Shown: piece by piece, positions 8,558 to 17,223 of the stretch | Position numbering within the stretch: the stretch's first letter is position 1 | How the letters are laid out: each line of letters begins with the position of its first letter | Assembly (NCBI GenBank): GCA_022841705.1 | Contig: JALHQZ010000011.1 | Span: 20,664-84,663, forward strand | Reading direction: 5' to 3' | Origin: Pirellulales bacterium | GTDB taxonomy: Bacteria; Planctomycetota; Planctomycetia; Pirellulales; Lacipirellulaceae | Length of the DNA stretch: 64,000 nt | The notes under the pieces: model-generated | Told to the model about the DNA's origin: nothing | The model's database searches: none | The model's input: the letters and a program-made list of their open reading frames with translations, nothing else | Position numbers and translations under genes: made by a program

Positions 8558-9988
8558 TTAAGTCGCCCAACTCATTCGTGGCAAGGACCCGACAAGGTCT
8601 TCGAGCCATTGAGTAGGTGATACCGGCAGCGGTAAGTCGGACGAGGTTCGTGGCCGAATGGATTTGAGTGTTGAGAGCGCCTGATTCTTGTCGAGCGGAC
8701 AATCGAACGCCGGCTCACGGGCGTCAGCCGGCAACTGATGGTTCCAGTAGCCGCTGTTATCGAGCCAGCATAACACGTCGGTCAGCGCCGCCGCATCCTC
8801 GGGCTGTGCGATCAGGCGCGCAAAGTCGCCCAGAATCGCCTGCGGTTCAGTCTCGAGAGCTTGAGTGAGTCGGCCAAACGCGTAGGCATTCACGAGCTGC
8901 AAATTCGGCAGATAGAGATTGCCAATAACTTGATCAATCCCTGCGGCGCGAAGCTTTACAAGCATCGCGCGGAGGTAACGCACCTCGCAATGCACCAGTC
9001 CCCATTGAGGGGCGCGACCGACATCGTCATCCATCAGAAAGTGGGGCCACGCCAAAACTTCGCGGCCCGCTTGCTGAACCACCTGCAGGTCGGCACGGGT
9101 AGGAAACTGAGGGGTCGCTTGCTGCCCCCCAAACGAATTGAACACCAATTGGCGATAAAGATTATGGCAGGGCATCGCCAGATGCGTGTTGGCTGGGAGC
9201 TGGGGGATCGCGGCGATCACTTCCCGGTTGGCTTCGGTCTCACGCTCGAAGACATGCCGCCACCCGCGCGGCAGCGGATTGGGCCCCCAGTAGGAGACGC
9301 ACCAGGTGTTGGCGTAGAGCTTTGCCCGCTTGTTTTTTGCGTCGATGCGATGGGCGAACTCCTCAACGTAACGCAGGTACTGATCAACGCCACATTGACC
9401 GCAAAAGCAGGCGCCCCAATCGGCGGCGAATTCCTCGAAGAAGTCAGCTTCTTTGTAGGTGTTGATGTACCAAGATTGTAAATCGACGGTTCGCTTAAAG
9501 TTGCCAGGCTTGAGAGGGCACAGCTGCTGGGCCCGGTCGGCCAATTGATTGCCGGGCTCTTCTTGGGGCGCGACTGTGCTGACGACCGTATTCGAGAGAA
9601 TGTAGCCAAACTTCACATCCTGTCGATGCGCCAAATCGAGAATCTTGAGTCGATCGGCAATCTTGTTCTGCTCAAGCGGGGTCGAGGGAATTCGATTGAA
9701 CTCCAGCATCGTCGCGAACTCGATGGCATTAACTCCGCAAGCCTTCAGCCACGTCAGTTGCCGCCGCCACTCCGACTCACGCCAGTACAGCGGAGCAAGC
9801 CGCCGCGGCTCGACATCGAAGCCATCATGAAAGTAGACGCCCCGCAATTTGAAGGCGGGGCCGTCCGCTCCCGGGAGTTGGGCGTCCCCGGAGGAAACGC
9901 CATCCGGCGCCGCAAGTCCGACGCCCGCCTCCGCAGCGAGCGACACGGCGCTCGCCAAGCACGTTTTTGAGAACTCACGGCGATTCAT
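8558..9988 (-). CDS. Tat-exported TIM-barrel-type protein, paralogue of the 4179-5507 product
   Basis: 476 residues starting M-N-R-R-E-F-S-K, a good twin-arginine signal followed by a hydrophobic stretch and A-A-P. This implies export of a folded, perhaps metal-containing protein. Early motifs (L-R-G-V-Y-F-H-D-G-F, L-K-A-C-G-V-N-A-I-E-F) are typical of glycosidase-like (beta/alpha)8 proteins. A C-F-C-G-Q-C cluster near residue 190 could bind metal; it is absent from the paralogue. The second half is clearly homologous to the 4179-5507 product. The gap to the next gene downstream (5527-8505) is about 50 bp and to the one upstream about 20 bp, so an operon is likely. No named family was recognised and catalytic residues are not assigned. 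Confidence 0.75.
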   Translation of the reverse strand: MNRREFSKTCLASAVSLAAEAGVGLAAPDGVSSGDAQLPGADGPAFKLRGVYFHDGFDVEPRRLAPLYWRESEWRRQLTWLKACGVNAIEFATMLEFNRIPSTPLEQNKIADRLKILDLAHRQDVKFGYILSNTVVSTVAPQEEPGNQLADRAQQLCPLKPGNFKRTVDLQSWYINTYKEADFFEEFAADWGACFCGQCGVDQYLRYVEEFAHRIDAKNKRAKLYANTWCVSYWGPNPLPRGWRHVFERETEANREVIAAIPQLPANTHLAMPCHNLYRQLVFNSFGGQQATPQFPTRADLQVVQQAGREVLAWPHFLMDDDVGRAPQWGLVHCEVRYLRAMLVKLRAAGIDQVIGNLYLPNLQLVNAYAFGRLTQALETEPQAILGDFARLIAQPEDAAALTDVLCWLDNSGYWNHQLPADAREPAFDCPLDKNQALSTLKSIRPRTSSDLPLPVSPTQWLEDLVGSLPRMSWAT

Positions 9989-10007
9989 CGAACATCCTTA
10001 CGCGACT

Positions 10008-11561
10008 TTAGGGTCCAGCCGCAGCCGAGGAGGGCATCATCCGCAGCTTGGTCGTCTGCATCGCCTTAACGAGTCGCAATGTGGCGGTTTCCGCGGTGGC
10101 GTATTCTTCTTTGACCTTCGCAAAGGGAGCGCTCGAATTGAGAGCTGGGCGACGCACCGCATCGATCTCCGGAGATTTCAGTTTGTCCAACGCCGCATCC
10201 AAGCGCGGCCAGGCCCAGGCCGCTCGGCCCGCATATCCATGCCGGTGCTGCCAACGGGCAAACTCATCCACGAATTGGGCGAAAGATTCGCCCACCTCAG
10301 CGTTCTGCTCCGACGCGGTACAGAAGTTCTCGTACGCTGCTTGCAGACGCAATTGCATCGCAATGTCCGTTAAGAACCGCTGGGGGTCGCCGAACAACAA
10401 CCCCTTCAGGGGGCCCAACGCTAAGTCTTGTTTGGCAAGCGAGTCCAGCGCTTGAGCGCTCCGCTCCATTCGTGCTGAGTCTCCGCAGTGCAGTGCGCTC
10501 CAGCCCGCAACGACTTCAGCGCCATGCCCGGGCAGTAAGCGATTCGCGAAGTCTAGAAAATCAGCGTCCGACAGCGGCTTGCCTTGGGCTCCCTGGGCGA
10601 AGGCGAACGTGTAAGGCAATTGCAGACAATGCGTTTGGGCATTCGCCATCACGCCCCGACCCTGCGCGCCTTGGGCGGCGAGGTAGGGGCCTTCGCCGCC
10701 ATAGTTGGTGAGGGGAAATGATGGCTCCGCCTCAACGGCGCCATACCGATAGTCGATGGCGCGGTCTATTAGTCCCGCTTGCTTCGCATAGTGAATATTG
10801 CCGGCCAGACCCCACGGCTCGGGGTTGAGCGAATTGAGTTGGGTAAGTGCGTCGGCAAACTCCCGCTCCTCGCCCATCGCGAAACTTGCTGTCTCGTAGT
10901 AGCGGCAGTAGGCTGGCCAGCCGGCGTGCATCCAGTACAAGATTTCGATCCCGGGCCGCAAAGTATCGAACATTTGGCGATGCCTGCCCAGCAGCGCCAC
11001 GAACTCTTCATTCGTCGAACCCGGATACCCCCCGGGATCGCTGTCGATAATGGCCACAGCGTCGGCCGCAGCCAGAGGCCGAAACAGCTTTGCGCGGCGC
11101 TTCATTAACCGGTCGACGGCTTCCGCGTCGCCGGGGTTGACGCGCAGATCGCTTTGGAAGAAGTAACGCTGTTCAAAAGTCGATTGACCGGCGACCGCGT
11201 CATCAGCGATGACGTTCGGGCAGAGCGCGATCACCACCCGCATCTGCTTGGCATGGATAAGGTCAATCACCTGGCGGATCCGCTCCAAGACCGCCACATC
11301 GCTTGGCGTTAGCGGCTCGGGCATTGTCTCCAACACAGGCCAAATCTTGATCGTGTTGAAACCCAACTGCTGAAGTCCGTCGACGTACCCTTCCCAATCG
11401 GCGATTGTCCAAGTTCGGGCTGCGTAGGGATGGTTGTACGGCCAGTGTTGGTGGATATACATGCCGACGATCTTGTCCGGCGGCTTAACTTGGTCCTCGG
11501 CCGCCAGCGCGAGCATGGGCAAGAAAGTCAACAACAACCAACCAATCCACTTGTGCATCAT
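10008..11561 (-). CDS. Exported glycosidase-like protein, first gene of the minus-strand operon
   Basis: About 517 residues from the ATG at 11561, with a clear signal peptide (W-I-G-W-L-L-L-T-F-L-P-M-L-A-L-A-A-E). The mature part begins I-V-G-M-Y-I-H-Q-H-W and L-G-F-N-T-I-K-I-W-P, the first strands of a glycosidase-type TIM barrel, then H-A-K-Q-M-R-V-V-I-A-L-C-P-N. The sequence also shows a D-S-D-P-G-G-Y-P-G-S segment and a late helical C-terminal part. It resembles putative glycoside-hydrolase-fold proteins of planctomycetes, but I cannot assign a GH family. It is first in the operon 11561 to 4179 and lies just downstream of the operator at 11665-11682. Confidence 0.72.
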   Translation of the reverse strand: MMHKWIGWLLLTFLPMLALAAEDQVKPPDKIVGMYIHQHWPYNHPYAARTWTIADWEGYVDGLQQLGFNTIKIWPVLETMPEPLTPSDVAVLERIRQVIDLIHAKQMRVVIALCPNVIADDAVAGQSTFEQRYFFQSDLRVNPGDAEAVDRLMKRRAKLFRPLAAADAVAIIDSDPGGYPGSTNEEFVALLGRHRQMFDTLRPGIEILYWMHAGWPAYCRYYETASFAMGEEREFADALTQLNSLNPEPWGLAGNIHYAKQAGLIDRAIDYRYGAVEAEPSFPLTNYGGEGPYLAAQGAQGRGVMANAQTHCLQLPYTFAFAQGAQGKPLSDADFLDFANRLLPGHGAEVVAGWSALHCGDSARMERSAQALDSLAKQDLALGPLKGLLFGDPQRFLTDIAMQLRLQAAYENFCTASEQNAEVGESFAQFVDEFARWQHRHGYAGRAAWAWPRLDAALDKLKSPEIDAVRRPALNSSAPFAKVKEEYATAETATLRLVKAMQTTKLRMMPSSAAAGP

Positions 11562-11664
11562 GTCGGAAACGTCCGGAATTGAGTACTTGTTTGTCACCCC
11601 TGACAATGGCAAATCGAGCGCGCGAAATTAGGCTCTTTGACCAGCAATGTTCGATTATGATATA

Positions 11665-11682
11665 TTATGTTCACATTGAACA
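11665..11682. promoter_or_regulatory. 18-bp dyad operator in a divergent promoter region
   Basis: TTATGTTCACATTGAACA contains the perfect inverted repeat TGTTCA-CAT-TGAACA. It lies between the minus-strand operon start (11561) and the plus-strand DUF4432 gene (11775). Related 18-mers occur at 13188-13205 and, on the minus strand, at 20841-20858, each upstream of a gene of this locus. An adjacent half-site ATGTTCGATTATG (11648-11660) resembles GlpR sites. The likely binder is the DeoR-type regulator at 576; this is inferred. Confidence 0.6.
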
Positions 11683-11774
11683 CAAGCAGCGCCTATTCAA
11701 AAAGTTCAATGACAGCCTCCCTACATGGTTTGAGCTGAACAAGTGAAATTCCAATCCGTTGGTCGCTCCAGGCC

Positions 11775-12962
11775 ATGAGCGATCCAACGGGCAGGCTGCG
11801 AACGACACGCCGGGAAAGCGAGATTGCCGACACCATGCCACAAACCAGTTGGGTCCTTTGCGACACAGCATCGAATGTGTACCTCGATGAGTTTTCGGTC
11901 GGAGCGACCGACTTCGCGGGGTCAGAGCACCCCTGGCGCGTTTCCAAACGCACCCTACGCGGGGGGACTCAGGAGGGTGTTGACCTAGTGGAGGTCGACA
12001 ATGGCCACTTTCGGTTCATCGTGATTCCTACCCGGGGTATGAGCCTCTGGCGCGCTTGGCGTGGGGAACTGGAATTGGGCTGGCGATCCCCCGTGCGTGG
12101 TCCGGTGCATCCCCAATACGTTCCCCTCCATTCCGCTGATGGCATGGGGTGGCTCGAAGGCTTTGATGAGCTGCTCGTGCGCTGCGGCTTGCAATCAAAT
12201 GGCGCGCCGGAATTCGACGACAGCGGCAAGTTGCGGTTTCCGCTCCATGGTCGCATTGGCAACCTTCCCGCCCAGCGAGTGGAGATCCGCTTCGACTCGG
12301 CGACTCAGGAAATCGCGGTGATTGGCGTGGTCGAAGAAACGCGATTCCATTTCTACCACCTTCGTCTGACGACGGTGACCACCACTCGCTTGGGGCAACC
12401 GGGCCTATCGATTCACGATGAGGTCCTGAATTGCTCAGCTTTACCCGCGACGACTCAGCTTCTTTATCACCTCAACATCGGTGAACCGTTCCTTGGTGCG
12501 GGGGCCAAACTGGTGGCCCCGGTCAAAACGGTGGCCCCGATGAACGACTATTCCGCCAAGAACATCGAACAGTGGGCCGACTATCAAGCCGGCGTTGCGG
12601 GGGCCGACGAGGAAGTTTATTTGTTCGAACTCCATCGCGATGCGGCAGGCCAGTCACGGGTTTTGCTCAAGAATCCGACCAACAACTTGGGCTTAGAATT
12701 GTCGTTCGATGGGCGTCAAATGCCGTTCTTCACTCAGTGGAAAAAGTTAGCGGCAAGTTCCGATGGCTACGTCACCGGCCTCGAACCGGGGACAAATTTC
12801 CCCTACGCCTACAGTCGCGAACTTCAGAACGGCCGAGTGGTTCACCTGCAAGCCAACCAAAAAGCGGAGTACGACTTGCAGTTTGAGTTGCTGGAGGGCG
12901 TTGATGTGGTAGCAGCAGCCAAGCGAGAGATCATGAACCTGCAGCAAAGTGGTTCAAGCTAA
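11775..12962 (+). CDS. DUF4432 (aldose-1-epimerase-like) family protein
   Basis: The 395-residue protein fits DUF4432, a galactose-mutarotase-like beta-sandwich family. Features are W-R-V-S-K-R-T-L-R-G-G near residue 55, V-I-P-T-R-G-M-S-L-W, the G-F-D-E-L-L-V-R-C-G-L stretch, P-L-H-G-R-I-G-N, and Y-H-L-N-I-G-E-P-F-L. Several conserved His and Glu residues suggest sugar mutarotase or isomerase activity. No signal peptide is present, so it acts in the cytoplasm on an imported sugar. An internal ATG at 11835 is a credible alternative start. It is divergent from the exported-hydrolase operon and shares the operator at 11665. Confidence 0.85.
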   Translation: MSDPTGRLRTTRRESEIADTMPQTSWVLCDTASNVYLDEFSVGATDFAGSEHPWRVSKRTLRGGTQEGVDLVEVDNGHFRFIVIPTRGMSLWRAWRGELELGWRSPVRGPVHPQYVPLHSADGMGWLEGFDELLVRCGLQSNGAPEFDDSGKLRFPLHGRIGNLPAQRVEIRFDSATQEIAVIGVVEETRFHFYHLRLTTVTTTRLGQPGLSIHDEVLNCSALPATTQLLYHLNIGEPFLGAGAKLVAPVKTVAPMNDYSAKNIEQWADYQAGVAGADEEVYLFELHRDAAGQSRVLLKNPTNNLGLELSFDGRQMPFFTQWKKLAASSDGYVTGLEPGTNFPYAYSRELQNGRVVHLQANQKAEYDLQFELLEGVDVVAAAKREIMNLQQSGSS

Positions 12963-13429
12963 TTCGTCGCTCCGCGACAGGTAATTAGTGAAGCGATCGT
13001 CATCGATGGTGGCTGGGCACTGCGCTTGCGGAAGACCCGCGCCACAAGCGCCATATTGCCACCGCTCAACAGCGGCCGTTCGCTCCCGAGTCCTCGTCGA
13101 CCGCGTTGCAGTACAGCAGGCCCTCAGTTTCGAAAATCCCTAACAAGTGTGGCAATCTTATTGACAAGGGTGTTTACTTGTGTTAATTTATGTTTAATCT
13201 GAACACCCGGGGTCGGCAGCAAGCCACCATGGATTCTTTGTGCCGTAGTGGTTTGGGCCTGTCCCGCAATTTCAGAGGCATCGGTAGATTGTGAGCCGGC
13301 GTCGGCGGTGGTTCTGGTTTGGAGGATGGGAAAGTGTTCTTCGTACCGCGCAACATCCGATGCTGGATTATAGAGACCCCGCGTTCTGTTCCCACCGGCG
13401 CGTTGAGTTGCCATTCCAGGGAGTTGTCG
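12963..13429. promoter_or_regulatory. Intergenic region upstream of the DUF1559 gene with an 18-bp operator at 13188-13205
   Basis: No gene is evident. TTATGTTTAATCTGAACA at 13188-13205 matches the operator pattern TTATGTT-N5-TGAACA seen at 11665 and 20841. It is preceded by an AT-rich stretch with TTGACA (13161-13166), a plausible -35 element. The operator therefore probably controls the downstream DUF1559 gene and perhaps the genes after it. Confidence 0.5.
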
Positions 13430-14467
13430 GTGGTAATTTCCTCCGGCAGAGCGACGCCGTGGCGATCGTCTGCAGGTCATCGCTCACTCTGCCGTAATGG
13501 ATTCACCCTCGTGGAGTTGTTGGTGGTCATCGCAATCATTGGCATCCTGGTGGCGCTACTCTTGCCGGCGGTTCAATCGGCTCGAGAAGCGGCGCGCCGC
13601 AGTCAATGTGTCAACAACGTCAAGCAATTGGGAATTGCCCTGCATCGCATTCACGACGATTTTGGTGAACTTCCCCCCTTGTCAGCACCGGGGGAAGCTG
13701 CTGATTACTTGACCATCAAGTCCGGGCCGTACTCCAACGCAACTGGCTTTACAGCCCTTAACTGGCTATTGCCTTATTTGGAAGAGGGAGCAATTTTTCA
13801 AGCCGCGGTCCTCGATACAAGCCGCAAGCGTGATGTGAATAAGCGCGTGGGGGGGCTGGCGATCAAGGCGCATGTGATTGCTACTTACCTCTGCCCCTCG
13901 GACCCTAGTGCGATTCCTGACGCCGTGATGAATACCAATAATTCGCGGGTCATTGTCGACGGCGCCCCCGAGCCTTGGACCGTCGCCAACTACGCGGCTA
14001 ACTATTTGGCCTTTGGCAATCCGGATGTTCCCTATGTATCACCACTTAACAAAGCTCGCGCCGGCCGCCTTGAAGCGACACGTCGGTTTGCGCAACTGAA
14101 GGATGGCCTATCGCAGTCGATTGTCTTTGCCGAGCGATACGGCACATGCGGCGAAACAGGCAATCAAGATCACGCGCGGGCCAACTTGTGGTCGGACTCC
14201 AATGAAGGTTTTCGCCCGATTTTCTGTACCAATAATTCTAATCAGCGCCCGGACCACACAGGTTTACAACCCGAACCGTGTTTGGTGTTTCAAGTAGCGC
14301 CTGATTGGGTGGCGGGATGTGAATCACGCCGAGCGCAGACGCCGCATCAAGTCATCAATGTGGGCTTCGCCGATGGCAGCGTGCATGCGTTCTCGGGCGA
14401 CATGGACGCAACTGTCTGGGCGAAGCTGTGCAATGCGAATGATGGCGAGGTGGCTTCCATTCCCTGA
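13430..14467 (+). CDS. DUF1559 protein with type IV prepilin-like N-terminus
   Basis: A planctomycete-typical DUF1559 protein. The prepilin signature G-F-T-L-V-E-L-L-V-V-I-A-I-I-G-I-L-V-A-L is followed by the conserved S-A-R-E-A-A-R-R and C-V-N-N-V-K-Q-L-G, then a globular part ending V-G-F-A-D-G-S-V-H-A. I place the start at the GTG at 13430, giving a 24-residue leader before the Gly-Phe cleavage site. The frame is open further upstream (to 13319), so the start is uncertain. It would be processed by a prepilin peptidase and sit in the inner membrane or a pilus-like structure. Such proteins are often scattered beside polysaccharide-use genes; its role here is not known. Confidence 0.88.
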   Translation: MVISSGRATPWRSSAGHRSLCRNGFTLVELLVVIAIIGILVALLLPAVQSAREAARRSQCVNNVKQLGIALHRIHDDFGELPPLSAPGEAADYLTIKSGPYSNATGFTALNWLLPYLEEGAIFQAAVLDTSRKRDVNKRVGGLAIKAHVIATYLCPSDPSAIPDAVMNTNNSRVIVDGAPEPWTVANYAANYLAFGNPDVPYVSPLNKARAGRLEATRRFAQLKDGLSQSIVFAERYGTCGETGNQDHARANLWSDSNEGFRPIFCTNNSNQRPDHTGLQPEPCLVFQVAPDWVAGCESRRAQTPHQVINVGFADGSVHAFSGDMDATVWAKLCNANDGEVASIP

Positions 14468-14568
14468 CGTTACTCGCCTTGGAGCTGAGCGACTTGTTTC
14501 AATCGACACGTTCCGGGCGCGATGTTTCATGAGAAAGTAGTTTACGGTCGTCGAAAGGTTGGGTGCGA

Positions 14569-15978
14569 ATGTCAACAGTTTTATCGAAATCATCTCCGGC
14601 ATTGACTGGAGATTTTTCCAGCTTGGAGTGGGCCGAGGTCGACCTGCGGCGGCATCCGCGGATGATCGTGCCTCCGCCTGGCCCGTTGTCGAACCGCTTG
14701 CACGATCGGTGTACGCGCTACTTCAAAGGCTTGTCGAGTCAGGTGAAGTTGTTTCCCGTCGCCTTTGAATCGGGCGAAGGGTGCATCCTGCGCGATGTCG
14801 ATGGGAATGAATACATCGACTTCTCCTCCGGAATCTACGTTGCCACTTTGGGGCACTGCCACCCCAAGGTCAGCGAGGCGATCGGCCGCTACGCCGGCAT
14901 GTTGATGAATGCCCACGACTTCACCACGCCCATCAAAACAAAGCTATGTGAGAAACTGGCCGACGTGCTGCCGGGCGACCTCAACGGCTTTCAGTTCTAT
15001 GACTCGGGGACGACGGCGGTCGAAGCCGGGATTCGCGTGGTGCGCGCCGCCACCAAGCGGAACGAAACCCTGTCGTGTTTCTCCGATTACCACGGCAAAA
15101 CCTATGGGGCTGTTTCGCACGGGCAATTTCGTAGCCGTGTGTATGGGGCCGTTCGCGCGCCCGGCGCCCACATGTTGCCTCGGCCCGATGCCTATCGCCC
15201 AATCTGGACCAAGCCGGACAAAACGATCGATACCGACAAGTACATCGAGTTCTACCAAATGTACTTGGACCAAGGGACGGTGAACGACGGGGCCGGCTTT
15301 GTGTTGGAGCCGATCCAAGGCTGGGCGGGCTCCATCATTCCGCCCGATGACTTCTTCCCCAAGTTGCGGAAGTTATGCGACAAAAATGGGCTGTTGCTCA
15401 TGATGGATGAAGTCCTCACCAGTTGGGGCCGCACCGGAAAATGGCTCTGCTCCGAGCACTGGGGCGTGGTCCCCGATGTCGTCACCATTGGCAAAGGCTT
15501 CGGCAACGGCTTCCCGGTGACTTGCGTTGCGGTTCGCGAACCGTACAAGGAGTGCTTCGAAGCGATCAGCGCTTCGTCCAGCTATGGTGGCAACCCGATG
15601 GCGTGCGCCGCGGCGCTCGCTTCGACGGAGGTCATTGAGGAAGAGAACCTGCTGGAGCACGCCACCTACCTGGGTGAAGTCGCCCTCAAACGCCTGCAGA
15701 GCATGCTGCGCGAGCATCCGATTGTGGGAGACGTTCGCGCCAAGGGTTGCTTGATGGGCATCGAGCTCGTGAAGGATAAGTCAACCAAGGAGCCCTTCGC
15801 TGATGCGGGCGCCATGGTCTATCAAAGCGCCTTCCGAAAGGGATTGGCATGGATCCCCGCAGGCCATATTTTGCGGATGAGCCCGCCGATCGTGATGGAT
15901 GAGCGCGCGCTGCTAAAAGGACTTGACATCATCGACGAGTCGATCGGTGAAGTCGAAGCGGAGCTTGGCTACGCGTAG
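14569..15978 (+). CDS. Class III PLP-dependent aminotransferase
   Basis: 469 residues with all class III aminotransferase landmarks: D-G-N-E-Y-I-D-F-S-S-G-I near the N-terminus, G-H-C-H-P, the PLP-phosphate site D-S-G-T-T-A-V-E-A, and L-M-M-D-E-V-L-T-S-W-G-R-T-G. The catalytic lysine is in T-I-G-K-G-F-G-N-G (Lys309). The ATG at 14569 is preferred over the GTG six bases earlier. The family includes GSA aminomutase, omega-amino-acid and sugar-aldehyde transaminases, so the substrate is open. Placement among sugar genes suggests that an aminated sugar or an aldehyde from its breakdown is the substrate; this is inference. The next gene starts 36 bp after its stop. Confidence 0.9.
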   Translation: MSTVLSKSSPALTGDFSSLEWAEVDLRRHPRMIVPPPGPLSNRLHDRCTRYFKGLSSQVKLFPVAFESGEGCILRDVDGNEYIDFSSGIYVATLGHCHPKVSEAIGRYAGMLMNAHDFTTPIKTKLCEKLADVLPGDLNGFQFYDSGTTAVEAGIRVVRAATKRNETLSCFSDYHGKTYGAVSHGQFRSRVYGAVRAPGAHMLPRPDAYRPIWTKPDKTIDTDKYIEFYQMYLDQGTVNDGAGFVLEPIQGWAGSIIPPDDFFPKLRKLCDKNGLLLMMDEVLTSWGRTGKWLCSEHWGVVPDVVTIGKGFGNGFPVTCVAVREPYKECFEAISASSSYGGNPMACAAALASTEVIEEENLLEHATYLGEVALKRLQSMLREHPIVGDVRAKGCLMGIELVKDKSTKEPFADAGAMVYQSAFRKGLAWIPAGHILRMSPPIVMDERALLKGLDIIDESIGEVEAELGYA

Positions 15979-16014
15979 TTCTCTTCTCTCCCCAGTTGCT
16001 TCAGGATCGAGCCG

Positions 16015-16512
16015 ATGCAAAGTGTAATTGATTCGCTGCAAGTGAGCCCTCGGGAGCGGAAGCTGGCGCTCGCGAGCTGCCTTGAGCACGTCAAACGCTG
16101 GCGGATTGCGCTGCCATCGGCTGAGCCTTTGGTGATGGACTTCGGCCTAGGCGAGTTCGAAAAGGTCGGGCTCATCGAGTTCTGGATTGCGAACGAAGCC
16201 CAAGCAGGTTACTGCGGGAAGTACATGTTTGTGGGCGACGGGCAAATGTGTCCCCGACATGCGCACCGCATCAAGCACGAAACATTTTTTATCGTCCGAG
16301 GCGAGATGGAAATCACCCTCGACGATCAGCAATTTCGCCTTCAGGAGGGCCAATCTTTGGCGATCGAACCGGGCCGAGTTCATTCGTTTAGCGGCGTTGG
16401 CCCGGCGTTGATGCTGGAGCTGTCGATGCCTTGCGACCCGGGCGATAACTTCTTCGAAGAGCCCCGCACCATGGCGTGGTTGCAGGCGAGTCTCCAATCA
16501 TCGGCCGTTTGA
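16015..16512 (+). CDS. Cupin protein resembling D-lyxose ketol-isomerase
   Basis: 165 residues with a single cupin barrel. The metal-binding pattern C-P-R-H-A-H-R-I-K-H-E-T-F-F-I-V-R-G near residues 80-100 (two His, Lys, His-Glu), and a downstream H in P-G-R-V-H-S-F, match the D-lyxose/D-mannose ketol-isomerase cupin family. The helical N-terminal part also fits this family. Activity would convert an aldose to a ketose with a divalent metal in the cytoplasm. It fits between uptake (17224) and phosphorylation (2749) in the proposed pathway. Length is slightly below characterised D-lyxose isomerases (about 170-230 residues). Confidence 0.82.
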   Translation: MQSVIDSLQVSPRERKLALASCLEHVKRWRIALPSAEPLVMDFGLGEFEKVGLIEFWIANEAQAGYCGKYMFVGDGQMCPRHAHRIKHETFFIVRGEMEITLDDQQFRLQEGQSLAIEPGRVHSFSGVGPALMLELSMPCDPGDNFFEEPRTMAWLQASLQSSAV

Positions 16513-16521
16513 GGATTCGCT

Positions 16522-17049
16522 ATGCCGCCCTGCCGGACCTTGCTTCGCGCGACTCCGTTGCGAAGGCTGCCCCATCGACATTCGCGCTGCCCCAACTCCG
16601 CAGCCTCCATCGATGTCTGGCGCCAAACGTGCACGGCAAGCAATCGTCAGCCGATTGGCTGGCTCACGGTTAACACTCTGCTGCTTGTCGTGTTAAGTTT
16701 AGGGATCATGGGTTGCAGTCAACCGGAACCGCCGTCCGGGTTGCTTGCCGTTCGCGGAGTTGTTGTCGGCAAGAAAGGAGAGGTGGTCAGTTGCGGAGGG
16801 GTGATCGAGTTTTGTAGCCCAACCAACCCCGAGCAACGCTCGATCGGATCGCTTGATCAAGAGGGTCGCTTTGAGCTTAGCACGCGCACGGGCAAGACCA
16901 AGCATGCAGGAGCACTCGAGGGCGTTTATCAAGTCACTATTTTCCCTAGCGGGGCCAAGTTTATCGAGCCCATCGCAATCCCGAAGCCGGTGACCATTTC
17001 CCCGCAAAGTATCGAGTTCAAATTTGCGATCGATACTTCTTCACTGTAA
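16522..17049 (+). CDS. Putative lipoprotein with a carboxypeptidase-regulatory-like domain
   Basis: A 175-residue product with a lipobox-like L-S-L-G-I-M-G-C-S at about residues 59-67 after a hydrophobic run. The ATG at 16522 gives an unusually long 50-residue N-region before the hydrophobic core, so the real start may be internal. The mature domain (L-L-A-V-R-G-V-V-V-G-K-K-G-E, S-L-D-Q-E-G-R-F-E-L, G-V-Y-Q-V-T-I-F-P) has the beta-sandwich spacing of transthyretin-like domains common in planctomycete surface lipoproteins. The gene begins 9 bp after the isomerase. Function not known. Confidence 0.68.
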   Translation: MPPCRTLLRATPLRRLPHRHSRCPNSAASIDVWRQTCTASNRQPIGWLTVNTLLLVVLSLGIMGCSQPEPPSGLLAVRGVVVGKKGEVVSCGGVIEFCSPTNPEQRSIGSLDQEGRFELSTRTGKTKHAGALEGVYQVTIFPSGAKFIEPIAIPKPVTISPQSIEFKFAIDTSSL

Positions 17050-17223
17050 CCGCTTCGGGGATGATTAATCACTTGCCACTCGGTGCCCTAACTTGATCAA
17101 CCTTCTCTTGCCATCAATCCCCAGAATGTTTCTGACATTTTGAATTGCATCGCCGCAGTGGTTTATGGAGTTGACCTTCAATTCGCTGCGTTCCCCCGAA
17201 ACTTCTAAGGTGAGGAGTCGAAC

